Shown piece by piece: positions 6,577 to 13,790 of a stretch of 35,714 bases of DNA. The notes under the pieces are model-generated. The model was not told the DNA's origin and made no database searches. It worked only from the letters and a program-made list of their open reading frames with translations. Positions within the stretch are counted from its first letter, which is position 1; each line of letters starts with the position of its first letter. The DNA comes from Paracoccaceae bacterium (lineage in GTDB: Bacteria > Pseudomonadota > Alphaproteobacteria > Rhodobacterales > Rhodobacteraceae): assembly GCA_021648225.1 (NCBI GenBank), contig JAKITE010000013.1, positions 1 through 35,714 on the forward strand, in the 5' to 3' direction. Both the position numbers and the translations under genes were made by a program.

Positions 6577-7370
6577 TTTGCTGATCCTTCAATTTTTAGT
6601 GGTTGAGAAAATAATTTTCCAAGGTCGTCGCTGGATGACTGGACGCCAAGCCCCGCCAAATCGTCCGAGGCGGTCTTTGGTCGGTTTGCCGCGTGGCTTT
6701 GATTGTCCAGCCAGCGTTTTTGATTTAGCCACGTTGAACAATGCGGGATTTTATCCATTGGGGTTCCGTTGATATTTTGTTTGAACTCTGCCAACGGCTT
6801 TGCAATCTCTGCCAGCGTTGCTATTTTCCTTGCTTTGAAAAAAGCCTTTTCAGCCGCTCCCCTCCCGACGTGCCTTGGGTAAAAGTCATAGAGCCGTTCA
6901 AACTCCAAAATCAAATCAGCTTTAGATATTACCATCCCAGCTCCCCCTTGGGGGATTAAGGGGGGTATTACTGGTTCTTTTACAGGGTTAATACTTACAA
7001 GGTTAGTGCGCAGATTTTGCGCCTGTCCATGCGCAGATTTTGCGCCTGTGAATAACCCATTCTTGCCAGTGGCAATATTTGCGCACGGTGAAACCTCAAA
7101 ATCAACCTCAAACGCAAGAAAATACCTGTCTGATGTATATGACCCTTTATGCAATCTACGTTCTCGGCGAATAAACCCACGGGCCTCAAGGTCTGCCAAA
7201 TGGTTTTGAATTGAACGGCGTGACATTTCACAATCATTGGCCAAAGTCGCTTGGCTTGGAAAACACCCGTAATCTGGATTATGCCTATCAGATAAATGGA
7301 AAAGAACAATCTTTGCCGCTGGTTTCAGCCCTTTTTGAGCCATCGCCCAATTTGTCGCTATATGGCTCAT
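6573..7370 (-). CDS. Helix-turn-helix replication initiation (replisome organiser-like) protein
   Basis: 265 residues. Residues 5-80 form a winged HTH of the HTH_36 type: a KIVLFHLSDRHN helix, CFPSQATLANDCEMSRRSIQNHLADLEARGFIRR as turn and recognition helix, then a basic wing. After a variable linker, the C-terminal part (FERLYDFYPRHVGRGAAEKAF... and HCSTWLNQKRW) matches the C-terminal module of phage replisome organisers and helicase loaders. Likely role: origin binding and helicase recruitment. ATG 7370 overlaps the preceding stop (ATGA); a longer frame is a shadow. The origin could lie in this gene, but no iterons were seen. Confidence 0.82.
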   Translation of the reverse strand: MSHIATNWAMAQKGLKPAAKIVLFHLSDRHNPDYGCFPSQATLANDCEMSRRSIQNHLADLEARGFIRRERRLHKGSYTSDRYFLAFEVDFEVSPCANIATGKNGLFTGAKSAHGQAQNLRTNLVSINPVKEPVIPPLIPQGGAGMVISKADLILEFERLYDFYPRHVGRGAAEKAFFKARKIATLAEIAKPLAEFKQNINGTPMDKIPHCSTWLNQKRWLDNQSHAANRPKTASDDLAGLGVQSSSDDLGKLFSQPLKIEGSAK

Positions 7371-7567
7371 AATATCCCCGTTGCTTTTTGATAAATAACG
7401 CCGAGGGCTATTGTCCAACTCGCATCGGTCGGGGCGGCGACCCCAACGGAAACAATCACCTGCCAAGGCTGGAAGCCCTGCCACATGCAATAGCCAACAT
7501 GGGCAACGGCCATTGAATAAGCCGCATCCGAATCGCAGGTTGCATCAATATCTTGTGGTTTTGACAT
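7367..7567 (-). CDS. Small hypothetical protein, Trp/Ala rich
   Basis: 66 residues, not recognised. A hydrophobic central stretch (YCMWQGFQPWQVIVSVGVAAPTDASWTIALGVIY) could pack as one or two short helices, but is interrupted by Pro and Asp, so a membrane role is uncertain. Start ATG 7567 has AAGG 8 bases upstream, and the stop is coupled (ATGA) to the HTH replication gene. Confidence 0.65.
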   Translation of the reverse strand: MSKPQDIDATCDSDAAYSMAVAHVGYCMWQGFQPWQVIVSVGVAAPTDASWTIALGVIYQKATGIL

Positions 7568-7739
7568 ATTTTGCCCTTAATTTTGGGCAGGTATTGACGC
7601 GGATATCCCTATCCTTTATCAATGGTCCTGCGTTTAACTGCTCGAAACCTAGCGGCAATCCACCGTTCTGACAAGCCCTTTCCTTAACTGGATTGGGCTT
7701 GTTTGGTTTTGACCTCGTTTCCAAACGTGTCCCAGCCAT
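7545..7739 (-). CDS. Small basic hypothetical protein
   Basis: 64 residues from ATG 7739, with a weak AAGG about 10 bases upstream. Basic, with two cysteines about 30 residues apart and the central segment GLPLGFEQLNAGPLIKDRDIR. Not recognised. It fills what would otherwise be a gap of over 200 bases in a tightly packed operon, and overlaps the next gene by 23 bases. Moderate support only; a longer frame to 7814 overlaps the upstream gene without a start signal. Confidence 0.45.
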   Translation of the reverse strand: MAGTRLETRSKPNKPNPVKERACQNGGLPLGFEQLNAGPLIKDRDIRVNTCPKLRAKYVKTTRY

Positions 7740-7777
7740 CGCGCTATTGCCTTGAGAACAACTCCAGCCGCGTCGCG

Positions 7778-7999
7778 TTAGGCAATAACTTCTCGGCGGC
7801 TGCAAACACTCCAAATCGGCTTTGAATTAATTCCCAAAACTTCGTGCAGCTCACCTAATGCGCGCAGTCTTTCAATTTCCTTCCGGATTTCGGCCAGCGT
7901 TAGATTGTTCCGAAATGCAATATCCTCGACACCCCATCCGAAAAACAACTCCTTTTGGATGATAAGCTGTTCTTTTGCAAAAGTATCAAGGCTGGTCAT
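7778..7999 (-). CDS. Small HTH-like hypothetical protein
   Basis: 73 residues. The segment GWGVEDIAFRNNLTLAEIRKEIERLRALGEL has the spacing of a helix-turn-helix (helix, turn at NNL, then a charged recognition-like helix). It may therefore be a small DNA-binding protein. ATG 7999 overlaps the stop of the RuvC-like gene (ATGA), fixing the start. Function unknown. Confidence 0.68.
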   Translation of the reverse strand: MTSLDTFAKEQLIIQKELFFGWGVEDIAFRNNLTLAEIRKEIERLRALGELHEVLGINSKPIWSVCSRREVIA

Positions 8000-8490
8000 T
8001 TTGCGTTCTCTCCAAACATCGGTGTTGACCGCAGAGCGCAAACATAGTCCCAAAGCGCGGCAGCATCGGCCTCGTCGTCATTGGCCACCTTATATCCCAA
8101 CTGGCCACAACGCTTAACCGTGGCGGCTTTGGCCTCCTTACGGGGCGGGTTGTATCCAATGAAATGCTTGCGGATCGTGCGCACCGCGTATTGGTCAAAT
8201 GGGACGCTGTGTAACTCTGCAACGGCCATAACCACGGCGCGCAAACCCATTGTGATAAATTCAACATTTGTGTCGGTCTTTTTGTGGGTCTTAAACGGAG
8301 CCTCAAGCGCGATCAAATCTGGCTGGTGTTCTTTAATCACCCGATTGATTGTTTGGAGGCACTGACAAAACCGTTTGCCATGCGGCGCGCCGATCTCCCC
8401 TAAAACCTCCGTGAAACAGAAAGGTTTGCCGCCGGTAACCCCAACGGCAAACCCTGATTTTGTCGCCAAATCTAGCGCAAGAATTTTCAC
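7996..8490 (-). CDS. RuvC-like Holliday junction resolvase
   Basis: 164 residues with the RNase H-like fold of RuvC: first strand MKILALDLAT (Asp7), Glu63 in LIALEAP, and a C-terminal NDDEADA (Asp139, Asp142), giving the metal-binding acidic tetrad. It would cut branched DNA before packaging or during RecE/RecT recombination. The start is GTG 8490, overlapping the previous stop as GTGA. Length and motif spacing fit the phage RuvC-like family. Confidence 0.88.
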   Translation of the reverse strand: MKILALDLATKSGFAVGVTGGKPFCFTEVLGEIGAPHGKRFCQCLQTINRVIKEHQPDLIALEAPFKTHKKTDTNVEFITMGLRAVVMAVAELHSVPFDQYAVRTIRKHFIGYNPPRKEAKAATVKRCGQLGYKVANDDEADAAALWDYVCALRSTPMFGENAK

Positions 8491-8828
8491 CCGATTTCGT
8501 CAATCATATCTTGCCGCAGCGCGTCCCATTTCCCCGCGCGCATCGCGTCAAGCATCGGAATGAACGTGCGGAGAATATCGGCCAGCTTGGTTTCTGCCAT
8601 GCTGTCAAAATCGCGAATAATCGCCAGCGCCTTTGGATGATAGCCTTGCTGTTCTTGAATGTGCTTGAGGTTCGAGCGCAGCGACCCAACGGGGCCGTCA
8701 ATTTCTTTTTTCAACTTGGTTAAGGTTTCCAAGTCTTTAACCAAGTCGGGAAAATGACATTCAAACACATTGGATTTGGGATCAATCGGAACGACATTCG
8801 CGCCGTCGTCTTTTTTAGCTTTAGCCAT
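8487..8828 (-). CDS. Hypothetical helical protein, faintly GapR-like
   Basis: 113 residues. A Lys-rich start is followed by a coiled-coil-like segment (LVKDLETLTKLKKEIDGPVGSLRS) and GYHPKALAIIRDFDSM, which resembles the G-(F/Y)-x-x-KAL-x-x-I-x-x motif of alphaproteobacterial GapR (DUF2312). The rest does not match well, so membership is only a suggestion. ATG 8828 has GGAGG 6 bases upstream, in a context nearly identical to that of the gene starting at 9104. Confidence 0.72.
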   Translation of the reverse strand: MAKAKKDDGANVVPIDPKSNVFECHFPDLVKDLETLTKLKKEIDGPVGSLRSNLKHIQEQQGYHPKALAIIRDFDSMAETKLADILRTFIPMLDAMRAGKWDALRQDMIDEIG

Positions 8829-8859
8829 TGTTGGCCTCCAATTAAAATTACTTTGTTAA

Positions 8860-8881
8860 GGTTTGCGATTATTCGCAAACC
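8860..8881. repeat. Perfect 9-bp inverted repeat with 4-base loop
   Basis: GGTTTGCGA, TTAT, TCGCAAACC lies between two genes of the early leftward operon. It is perfect and symmetrical but not followed by a T tract in either direction, so it is not a typical terminator. It could be an operator for a dimeric regulator or an RNA hairpin that stabilises or attenuates the leftward message. Confidence 0.7.
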
Positions 8882-8894
8882 AACTTTGCAAGGG

Positions 8895-9104
8895 TTAAAT
8901 CTCGTTTTCTACAACAAGAACAACCCGACCAACATCGAACCAATGGCTATCCCGATATAATCTATCGCTCCCAATACGTGGCGCGATTAAATATTGATCC
9001 GATCCGGTTGTATATTGGCAAAGGCCAATGCACGTTCCCGTGAATCCAGTCACCGTATCAGTGACTTGTTTTTCAAAAAATTTAGTTCCGTCTATTTCAG
9101 CCAT
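8895..9104 (-). CDS. Conserved small phage protein of unknown function
   Basis: 69 residues, all-beta in appearance. The pattern KQVTDTVTGFTGT...YTTGSDQYLI...SHWFDVGRVVLV matches a family I have seen in many phages (a treble beta motif with G-F-x-G, a Tyr-x-x-G and an HWFD block), without known function. ATG 9104 overlaps the stop of the HTH gene and has AGGAGG 6 bases upstream; a longer frame to 9278 is a shadow of that gene. Confidence 0.8.
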   Translation of the reverse strand: MAEIDGTKFFEKQVTDTVTGFTGTCIGLCQYTTGSDQYLIAPRIGSDRLYRDSHWFDVGRVVLVVENEI

Positions 9105-9324
9105 TGTCGGCCTCCTGTTTTGCAAGCGCGACATTCGCTCTCGCTTCTGAAATTTTTGCATAAGACAAATCAATGCCTCGCGTTTTGGCGTGCCGAACAA
9201 TAAGCCCGTCATATTTTGCCGGGATTGAATTGTTACGCCGCCACCCTGCGACAATGCCTTGTTTGACGCCAAGATCACGCGCCAATTCAGCCATGCTTGG
9301 CCAAAGTTCTAGTATTTCATTCAT
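9097..9324 (-). CDS. Cro/CI-like helix-turn-helix regulator
   Basis: 75 residues. The segment SMAELARDLGVKQGIVAGWRRNNSIP is a classic Cro/XRE helix-turn-helix (positions ~10-35); no peptidase or dimerisation domain follows, so the size is that of Cro, not of a full CI repressor. It is the first leftward gene, transcribed from a promoter at 9361-9389 whose surroundings carry a repeated ATTGCAAATG motif, the probable operator. It most likely represses one or both divergent promoters. No second, larger repressor was found. Confidence 0.85.
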   Translation of the reverse strand: MNEILELWPSMAELARDLGVKQGIVAGWRRNNSIPAKYDGLIVRHAKTRGIDLSYAKISEARANVALAKQEADNG

Positions 9325-9345
9325 ACCTCACTCTTTCTGTTTTCA

Positions 9346-9417
9346 ATTGCAAATGACGACAATATGCCGAGTTATTAACCCAGCGTCAATATATTTTTTA
9401 TTGCAAATGTATTGCAC
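9346..9417. promoter_or_regulatory. Repeated operator-like motif in the divergent control region
   Basis: ATTGCAAATG occurs at 9346-9355 and again at 9400-9409, 54 bases apart (about five helical turns), with a third partial copy (ATTGCAC) at 9411-9417. The second copy overlaps the -35 hexamer of the rightward promoter; the first lies just downstream of the predicted leftward start site. This placement would let one bound protein, probably the adjacent HTH regulator, control both directions. Binding is inferred from position. Confidence 0.55.
9361..9389 (-). promoter_or_regulatory. Leftward early promoter
   Basis: Minus strand TTGACG (9389-9384), 17-base spacer, CATATT (9366-9361), 37 bases upstream of the HTH regulator start at 9324. 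It drives the early leftward operon. The region around it (9325-9473) is the only divergent intergenic region of the genome. Confidence 0.6.
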
Positions 9418-9429
9418 CACCTGTATAGT
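9401..9429 (+). promoter_or_regulatory. Rightward early promoter
   Basis: TTGCAA (9401-9406), 17-base spacer, TATAGT (9424-9429), followed by the first rightward gene at 9474, which has GGAGA 7 bases before its ATG. The -35 element is part of the repeated ATTGCAAATG motif, so repressor binding would block it. Confidence 0.62.
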
Positions 9430-9473
9430 TAGCATACTTAAGTTTTTAACAAACCCTAACCGGAGATAAAAAA

Positions 9474-9737
9474 ATGACGCTAAAACAACCAACCTCTAAA
9501 TCAACAGGGCGCAAAGTATTATCAGCCAATGACCGCTTTCGTGTTGTGCTGCGCCAAACCCCTGCAAAGGACATTTTCCACATTGTCAAAGGCGACGATT
9601 GCGAGAATGCCGCCGTTACGATGGTTGAACAAGTCTTGGCCTCTGGTGGCCTTGCCTTCATCTTGAAACGGGACCGCGCGTTTGCCGCCCCCGAAAAACC
9701 AGTTGCAACCGAAATTGATTTTGGAGCAACCGAATGA
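9474..9737 (+). CDS. Small hypothetical protein, first gene of the rightward operon
   Basis: 87 residues, not recognised. Basic N-terminal half (KSTGRKVLSANDRFRVVLRQ), mixed centre, Pro-containing acidic end. It starts at ATG 9474 with a GGAGATAAAAAA leader and overlaps the next gene by ATGA. Being first after the rightward promoter and upstream of the recombination genes, it may be regulatory or accessory to them; there is no direct evidence. Confidence 0.72.
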   Translation: MTLKQPTSKSTGRKVLSANDRFRVVLRQTPAKDIFHIVKGDDCENAAVTMVEQVLASGGLAFILKRDRAFAAPEKPVATEIDFGATE

Positions 9738-10804
9738 ACAACCAAACGGAAACAGGAACCGATCTGACAATTCCAGCCGAGGCCACCATAAAAGCGGCCT
9801 TTGCTATTCCCGCCGACATTGACAAGATTTTGACCACGATTGAAATCGAGGCCAATTCATATGTGTTGGACGTATCCACCGCAAAGAGCCGTAAGGAAAT
9901 CACCCGTTTGGGAATGCAGGTTGTCCGGTCAAAAACTTTGATGGACGGCATCGGCAAAGATATAAACGACCCCAAGCGCGCGGAAATCAAGATTGTTGAC
10001 GAACAGCGGCGGATTGTTCGGGACCGTTTGGATACTTTGGCTTTAACCATTCGCGCGCCGCTCAAGCAATACGAGGCCGCCGAGAAAAACCGCCTTGAGC
10101 AAATCCATGCAAACATTGACGCGCTGGAAACCAAATTAACGGCGTTTTCAACAGCGGCGCAAATTGGCGAAGAAATCAACTCCCTTGAAGCCGCCAAGCC
10201 CACAAAGGCTGATTTTGAGGAGTATCTTGAACATGCACAGGCCGCTATCGCCGCATCGCTTGAAACGCTGGCCGCTCATTTGTCGGTTGCGAAACAACGG
10301 GAATCCGACGCCAAAGAACTTGAGGAGCTTCGCGATTTCAAACGGCAAAAAGCGGAAAAAGAGGCCACGGAACTTGCGGCCAGCCAAAAAGCCGCACGGG
10401 ATAAAGCGGCGGAACAAGAACGCGCCGAGGCCGCAGACAGGGCCAAGGTGAAAGCCGAGGCCGAGGCCGCAGAGAAAACCAAACAAGCAACACGGGCCGC
10501 AAAGGAGCAAGCCGAGGCACTGGCCCAAAAGGTCATTGACGACGCTGCCGAGGTTGAAGCCAAACATAAGCGCGAATTGCAAGCCGCCAAGGATAGAGAG
10601 GAACAAGCCGCAACAGACGAACGCACCCGCATTGAAACCAAACGCGCCGACGACAAGCGCAAGGCAGAACGTCGCGCCACCAACAAAAAGGCCCAAGACA
10701 AAGTGCGGAGCGATATTGCAAATTCACTCGCCAAAATTGCCAAGGCTGATATTCCGCAAGCCCTGATTGACGGCTTGGTGGCGCATTGCTCGGTGAAATT
10801 CTAA
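9734..10804 (+). CDS. Long coiled-coil protein upstream of the RecE/RecT genes
   Basis: 356 residues. The N-terminal 150 residues are helical with a Lys/Arg-rich segment (VVRSKTLMDGIGKDINDPKR). From about 185 to 335 there is an almost uninterrupted Ala/Glu/Lys/Arg coiled coil, followed by a short globular C-terminus. Similar coiled-coil proteins precede the recombination genes of many phages; the function is unknown, with a structural or DNA-scaffold role in recombination or replication likely. The antisense strand is also largely open, owing to Ala/Glu/Lys codon bias. Confidence 0.8.
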   Translation: MNNQTETGTDLTIPAEATIKAAFAIPADIDKILTTIEIEANSYVLDVSTAKSRKEITRLGMQVVRSKTLMDGIGKDINDPKRAEIKIVDEQRRIVRDRLDTLALTIRAPLKQYEAAEKNRLEQIHANIDALETKLTAFSTAAQIGEEINSLEAAKPTKADFEEYLEHAQAAIAASLETLAAHLSVAKQRESDAKELEELRDFKRQKAEKEATELAASQKAARDKAAEQERAEAADRAKVKAEAEAAEKTKQATRAAKEQAEALAQKVIDDAAEVEAKHKRELQAAKDREEQAATDERTRIETKRADDKRKAERRATNKKAQDKVRSDIANSLAKIAKADIPQALIDGLVAHCSVKF

Positions 10805-11028
10805 TGCCTGAACTATTTCCAGAACCGCAATGGATTAAATGTCGGTTCAACAAATGGGACCGCAGGTTTTACACCTACGAAAACCCATTTGAGGCGGTCA
10901 AAGTCGGGGATATGGTGAATGTGAGAACACCAGACGGCCCCCGCGCATTGATTGAAGTTATGGCGATTGACGTTCCAAAGCCCCCATTTAAGTGCAAACA
11001 AGTCGAGAGGATCAACGATGAAACATGA
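10804..11028 (+). CDS. Small conserved phage protein, beta-rich
   Basis: 74 residues from ATG 10804, overlapping the preceding stop as TAATG. The pattern W-K-C-R-F-N-K-W-D-R-R-F-Y-T-Y, then VGDMVNVRTPDGPRALIEVMAI and a C-terminal CKQV, resembles a small beta-barrel similar to the N-terminal DNA-binding domain of PriA. That resemblance is by pattern only. It overlaps the RecE-like gene by 11 bases and so is part of the recombination module. Confidence 0.7.
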   Translation: MPELFPEPQWIKCRFNKWDRRFYTYENPFEAVKVGDMVNVRTPDGPRALIEVMAIDVPKPPFKCKQVERINDET

Positions 11029-11872
11029 AATTATCAAACTGCCAGTCGGAGCCAAAGTCACCAAGGCGGGACTATACCGGACGCCCCTTGCTCATTATCA
11101 CACGCAATTGACGCCGACGCCTTGCATCAGTTCAAGCGGCTTACGGGATATTATGAAAGCCCCGCAATATTTCTGGAGGTTCTCAAATCTCAACCCAGAC
11201 GCATACCCCCGCAAGGTAAGCCCGGCCATGACATTTGGCCGTGCGGCTCACGCGGTATTGCTTGGGGACGAGGTTTTTGAGGATAAATTTGTTGTCAGCC
11301 ACTACGATTCTTTCCGGTCAAAAGAGGCGAAGGATTGGCGCGCCGACATGATTAAGTTTGGCAAGGAAGTTTTGACCGCTGCCGATATGGTTCACATCAA
11401 CGAAATGTCAAAGAACCTTAACAACGAGCCGATCATTCAGGCCGGACTTTTGGAAGGCGATACCGAGGTATCAATGATTTGGCAGGACCGCGAAACGGGG
11501 GTTTGGCTCAAGGCTCGGCCAGACCTGTTGCCTTCAAGCGGGTTTACCTCGGACCTTAAAACAACGACCACCGCCGACCCGAAAGCCTGTTTTTATAAAA
11601 CTCGCGATATGCGCTACGACATGCAAATGGCGTTAGCAACAATGGGTTTGCGCGAATTGCTGGACTTGGAAACCGAGGCTTGCTCCCTGCTCTACGTTGA
11701 GAACAAAGAGCCGTATATGACCTTTGTTCAGGACATACCGTTAAGCGATTTGGCCGAGGCTGAAATTGACGTGCGTTCCGCAATTAATGATTTTGCCGAG
11801 GCTTTGGATTCCGGCCATTGGTCGGGATACGTTGAGGGGTCATACAAGCACCCCAACAATCAGGGAACTTGA
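11018..11872 (+). CDS. RecE-like PD-(D/E)XK exonuclease (DUF3799 type)
   Basis: 284 residues. The family order is visible: ISSSGLRDIMKAPQYFW near 40, FGRAAHAVLLG near 75, then the catalytic core with VWLKARPDLLP (metal-binding Asp) and TSDLKTTTTADP (Asp-x-Lys) near 170-190, and YDMQMALA as the following helix. It would resect duplex DNA 5' to 3' and hand single strands to the RecT-like protein encoded next. ATG 11018 has GAGAGG 6 bases upstream; an upstream in-frame start at 10952 lies in the preceding gene and is rejected. Confidence 0.88.
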   Translation: MKHEIIKLPVGAKVTKAGLYRTPLAHYHTQLTPTPCISSSGLRDIMKAPQYFWRFSNLNPDAYPRKVSPAMTFGRAAHAVLLGDEVFEDKFVVSHYDSFRSKEAKDWRADMIKFGKEVLTAADMVHINEMSKNLNNEPIIQAGLLEGDTEVSMIWQDRETGVWLKARPDLLPSSGFTSDLKTTTTADPKACFYKTRDMRYDMQMALATMGLRELLDLETEACSLLYVENKEPYMTFVQDIPLSDLAEAEIDVRSAINDFAEALDSGHWSGYVEGSYKHPNNQGT

Positions 11873-11936
11873 ACCAAAAACAACAACTCACGCACATAAT
11901 GTTTCACGTAAAACAATCAACAACCGAGGTGCAGCT

Positions 11937-12842
11937 ATGCCAGATACCAAACTTGAACAAATAGAAACCGGATTAAATAAGGAAATAACTGCGTCTGTTG
12001 CCGTCGGGGGTGGCATTGGAGGCCTTCAATTTAAGGGCATGGGCGAGGTAATGGAGTTTGCAAAACTCATGTCGCTATCATCAAAGGCCGTTCCGCCCCA
12101 TTTGCGCGGCGATCCGGGGGCGTGTTTGGCTGTTTCAGTGCAAGCATTAGGTTGGAGAATGGACCCTTTTGCGGTCGCCAACAAATCATATTTTGTAAAC
12201 GACCGGATTGCATTTGAGGCGCAACTTATCCACGCCGTAATCGAGCAACGTGCGCCGATCAAAGGCCGCATTCAAGGTGAATATTTTGGTAAGGACGACC
12301 AGCGGAAATTGCGCGTTTGGGCGGATTTGAAATCGGGTGGGGTGGTTGAATATATGTCACCTGAATTAGGCAAGGCCCGCAAGAAATCGCCACTTTGGAA
12401 AGACGACCCAGATCAACAGCTTTGGTATTACTCGGTTAGGGCTATGTGCCGCCGTCATTTTCCCGATGTGATACTTGGCGTTTATTCGGATGATGAAATT
12501 AACGATATCAAAGATATTACGCCGCGCCAAACCTATACAGAACGGCTTGCGGCGACAACCAACGGCCAGGGCGCGAAACCTATGCCGGAGCCACAAGGCG
12601 ATGTAAAAGACGTTAATCAAGCCACAGCCCCCCTAGAAACTGCCCAAGCCAGCGTTTTAGGTGATCCAGACGACGAGCAATCCGCCGACGTTATGTCCGA
12701 CGAATACACGCAAGGCGAAAATTGCTTCAAAGATGAAATCCCCGTTGCTGATTGCCCATTTGAAGTGGATACACAAGAGGGGACGAACTGGCTTGGCGGC
12801 TGGTATGGGGCAAAGATTGCAGCGGCGGGGGTGGCCGAATGA
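11937..12842 (+). CDS. RecT-family single-strand annealing protein
   Basis: 301 residues. The core FAKLMSLSSKAVPPHLRGDPGACL followed by ALGWRMDPFAVANKSYFVNDRIAFEAQLIHAVI is typical of RecT-like proteins of Rhizobiales and related phages. The C-terminal third (from about 205) is acidic, Pro/Gln-rich and probably disordered, ending in a short W-rich GTNWLGGWYGAK element. It anneals the single strands made by the RecE-like nuclease. GAGGT 7 bases upstream decides ATG 11937. The 64-base gap before it has only a weak GTTT/AAAC hairpin. Confidence 0.88.
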   Translation: MPDTKLEQIETGLNKEITASVAVGGGIGGLQFKGMGEVMEFAKLMSLSSKAVPPHLRGDPGACLAVSVQALGWRMDPFAVANKSYFVNDRIAFEAQLIHAVIEQRAPIKGRIQGEYFGKDDQRKLRVWADLKSGGVVEYMSPELGKARKKSPLWKDDPDQQLWYYSVRAMCRRHFPDVILGVYSDDEINDIKDITPRQTYTERLAATTNGQGAKPMPEPQGDVKDVNQATAPLETAQASVLGDPDDEQSADVMSDEYTQGENCFKDEIPVADCPFEVDTQEGTNWLGGWYGAKIAAAGVAE

Positions 12843-13081
12843 GCCGCCCCGACCTAGAGACAGCCATTGCTGATTTAATCGTGATAGATTTCGTCAATCA
12901 TGCAAACGGGGAACACGGCCTTTGCACTCATTGCGTGGCCATGTCCGGCCTTGGGAATATATTCGCAACCTTAATCGGGAGCGGCATCGCCGCCAAAAGC
13001 GAGATTGCCGAACTCTTGGAGGACGTGGACGCCAATAACGAGGCCGGAGAACTAGAAATCAAGGTGAGGTCGGTCCATTGA
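12839..13081 (+). CDS. Small hypothetical protein
   Basis: 80 residues, acidic and helical, with a CTHC pair in GLCTHCVAMSGLGN. Not recognised. ATGA overlap with the RecT-like gene and overlap with the next start imply coupling. The two cysteines are isolated, so a zinc site would need other ligands (His26, His31). Confidence 0.68.
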   Translation: MSRPDLETAIADLIVIDFVNHANGEHGLCTHCVAMSGLGNIFATLIGSGIAAKSEIAELLEDVDANNEAGELEIKVRSVH

Positions 13082-13245
13082 TTATTTTATCGGGTCTGCT
13101 TGGGTTCATTTCTGGTTTTTGTGCCGGGGTCTTACTTATGGTTTTTGTTGCCAAAATGATTTTTGACAACAAGGTGGCGGCGGGTTTCTTTCGGATTGGC
13201 GACACAAAATATTTGATCGTGAAAACGGACCAACGCCATGAATAA
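13078..13245 (+). CDS. Small single-pass membrane protein (TTG start)
   Basis: 55 residues from TTG 13078, which overlaps the preceding stop (TTGA). The N-terminal half is one strongly hydrophobic helix (ILSGLLGFISGFCAGVLLMVFVA), the C-terminal half basic and polar (FRIGDTKYLIVKTDQRHE). Inner-membrane location is likely; function unknown. The TTG choice is forced by frame and overlap; the next in-frame ATG lies within the helix. Confidence 0.62.
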   Translation: MIILSGLLGFISGFCAGVLLMVFVAKMIFDNKVAAGFFRIGDTKYLIVKTDQRHE

Positions 13246-13621
13246 GAGCGGCCCCGCGCGGCTTCAATTCTGCCGAGATATTGCAATCTGCATAACCTGC
13301 GGAATCCATTGCAATGTTGATCCGGCGCACACTAGGTTTCCCGACGCATTGTTTGGCAAGTATGATTCAGGCATAGCGTTGAAGCCTAACGACGCTTTCA
13401 CCTTGCCGCTTTGTCGTGATTGCCACGAGACGCAACATGGCGGCGGAGAGCGTCAATTCTGGACAGACCGTGGCTTTCAAGCTGGATCAATCACCGAGGG
13501 ACCAATAGCGGCTGGCTTGATCTTAACCGGCTTTTATAATTTGGGATTTTTAGACCAAGCAAAAACTTGGACGCAAGAGCGCGCCAAACTCGCGCGCGCA
13601 TATCAGCAAAGGAATATTTAA
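13238..13621 (+). CDS. HNH nuclease-like protein, Ref/DUF968 type
   Basis: 127 residues. The pattern ITCGIHCNVDPAHTRF, then GIALKPNDAFTLPLCRDCHETQHGGGERQFW matches the DUF968/Ref group: CxxC for zinc, an Asp-x-Ala-His catalytic strand, a Lys-Pro-x-Asp block, then LPLCRxCHxxQH. P1 Ref is a RecA-dependent nuclease of this group (established), so a recombination-associated nicking or cutting activity is plausible next to RecE/RecT. The overlap with the previous gene and ATG 13238 fix the start. Confidence 0.85.
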   Translation: MNKSGPARLQFCRDIAICITCGIHCNVDPAHTRFPDALFGKYDSGIALKPNDAFTLPLCRDCHETQHGGGERQFWTDRGFQAGSITEGPIAAGLILTGFYNLGFLDQAKTWTQERAKLARAYQQRNI

Positions 13622-13622
13622 C

Positions 13623-13790
13623 ATGAACAAGCTTGATAAAATAATAGCCACCGACGCCCGATTGCGTGAATTGAAGCGCGACCGTAATCGTTATGCGCGG
13701 CGCACCGAACTTGGCACCATAATTGGCGACGCGGTTATGCTTGGATGTATTTTTGCGGCTGGGCTGATCATGCTTTGGGTGCTGACATGA
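13623..13790 (+). CDS. Small membrane protein with C-terminal anchor
   Basis: 55 residues from ATG 13623, directly after the HNH gene. The first 35 residues are charged and helical (ATDARLRELKRDRNRYARR), the last 20 hydrophobic (VMLGCIFAAGLIMLWVL), so it is probably tail-anchored in the inner membrane. Ends in an ATGA overlap with the next gene. Not recognised. Confidence 0.65.
   Translation: MNKLDKIIATDARLRELKRDRNRYARRTELGTIIGDAVMLGCIFAAGLIMLWVLT

Noticed and set aside
8895..9278. Longer frame for the small conserved protein starting at 9278
   Set aside because: The extra N-terminus is a shadow of the HTH gene; ATG 9104 has a perfect Shine-Dalgarno sequence and the conserved domain starts there.
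10148..10743. Minus-strand hydrophobic reading frames opposite the coiled-coil gene
   Set aside because: They result from antisense reading of Ala/Glu/Lys/Arg codons; low-complexity Cys/Phe/Leu or Ser/Ala strings with no start signal.
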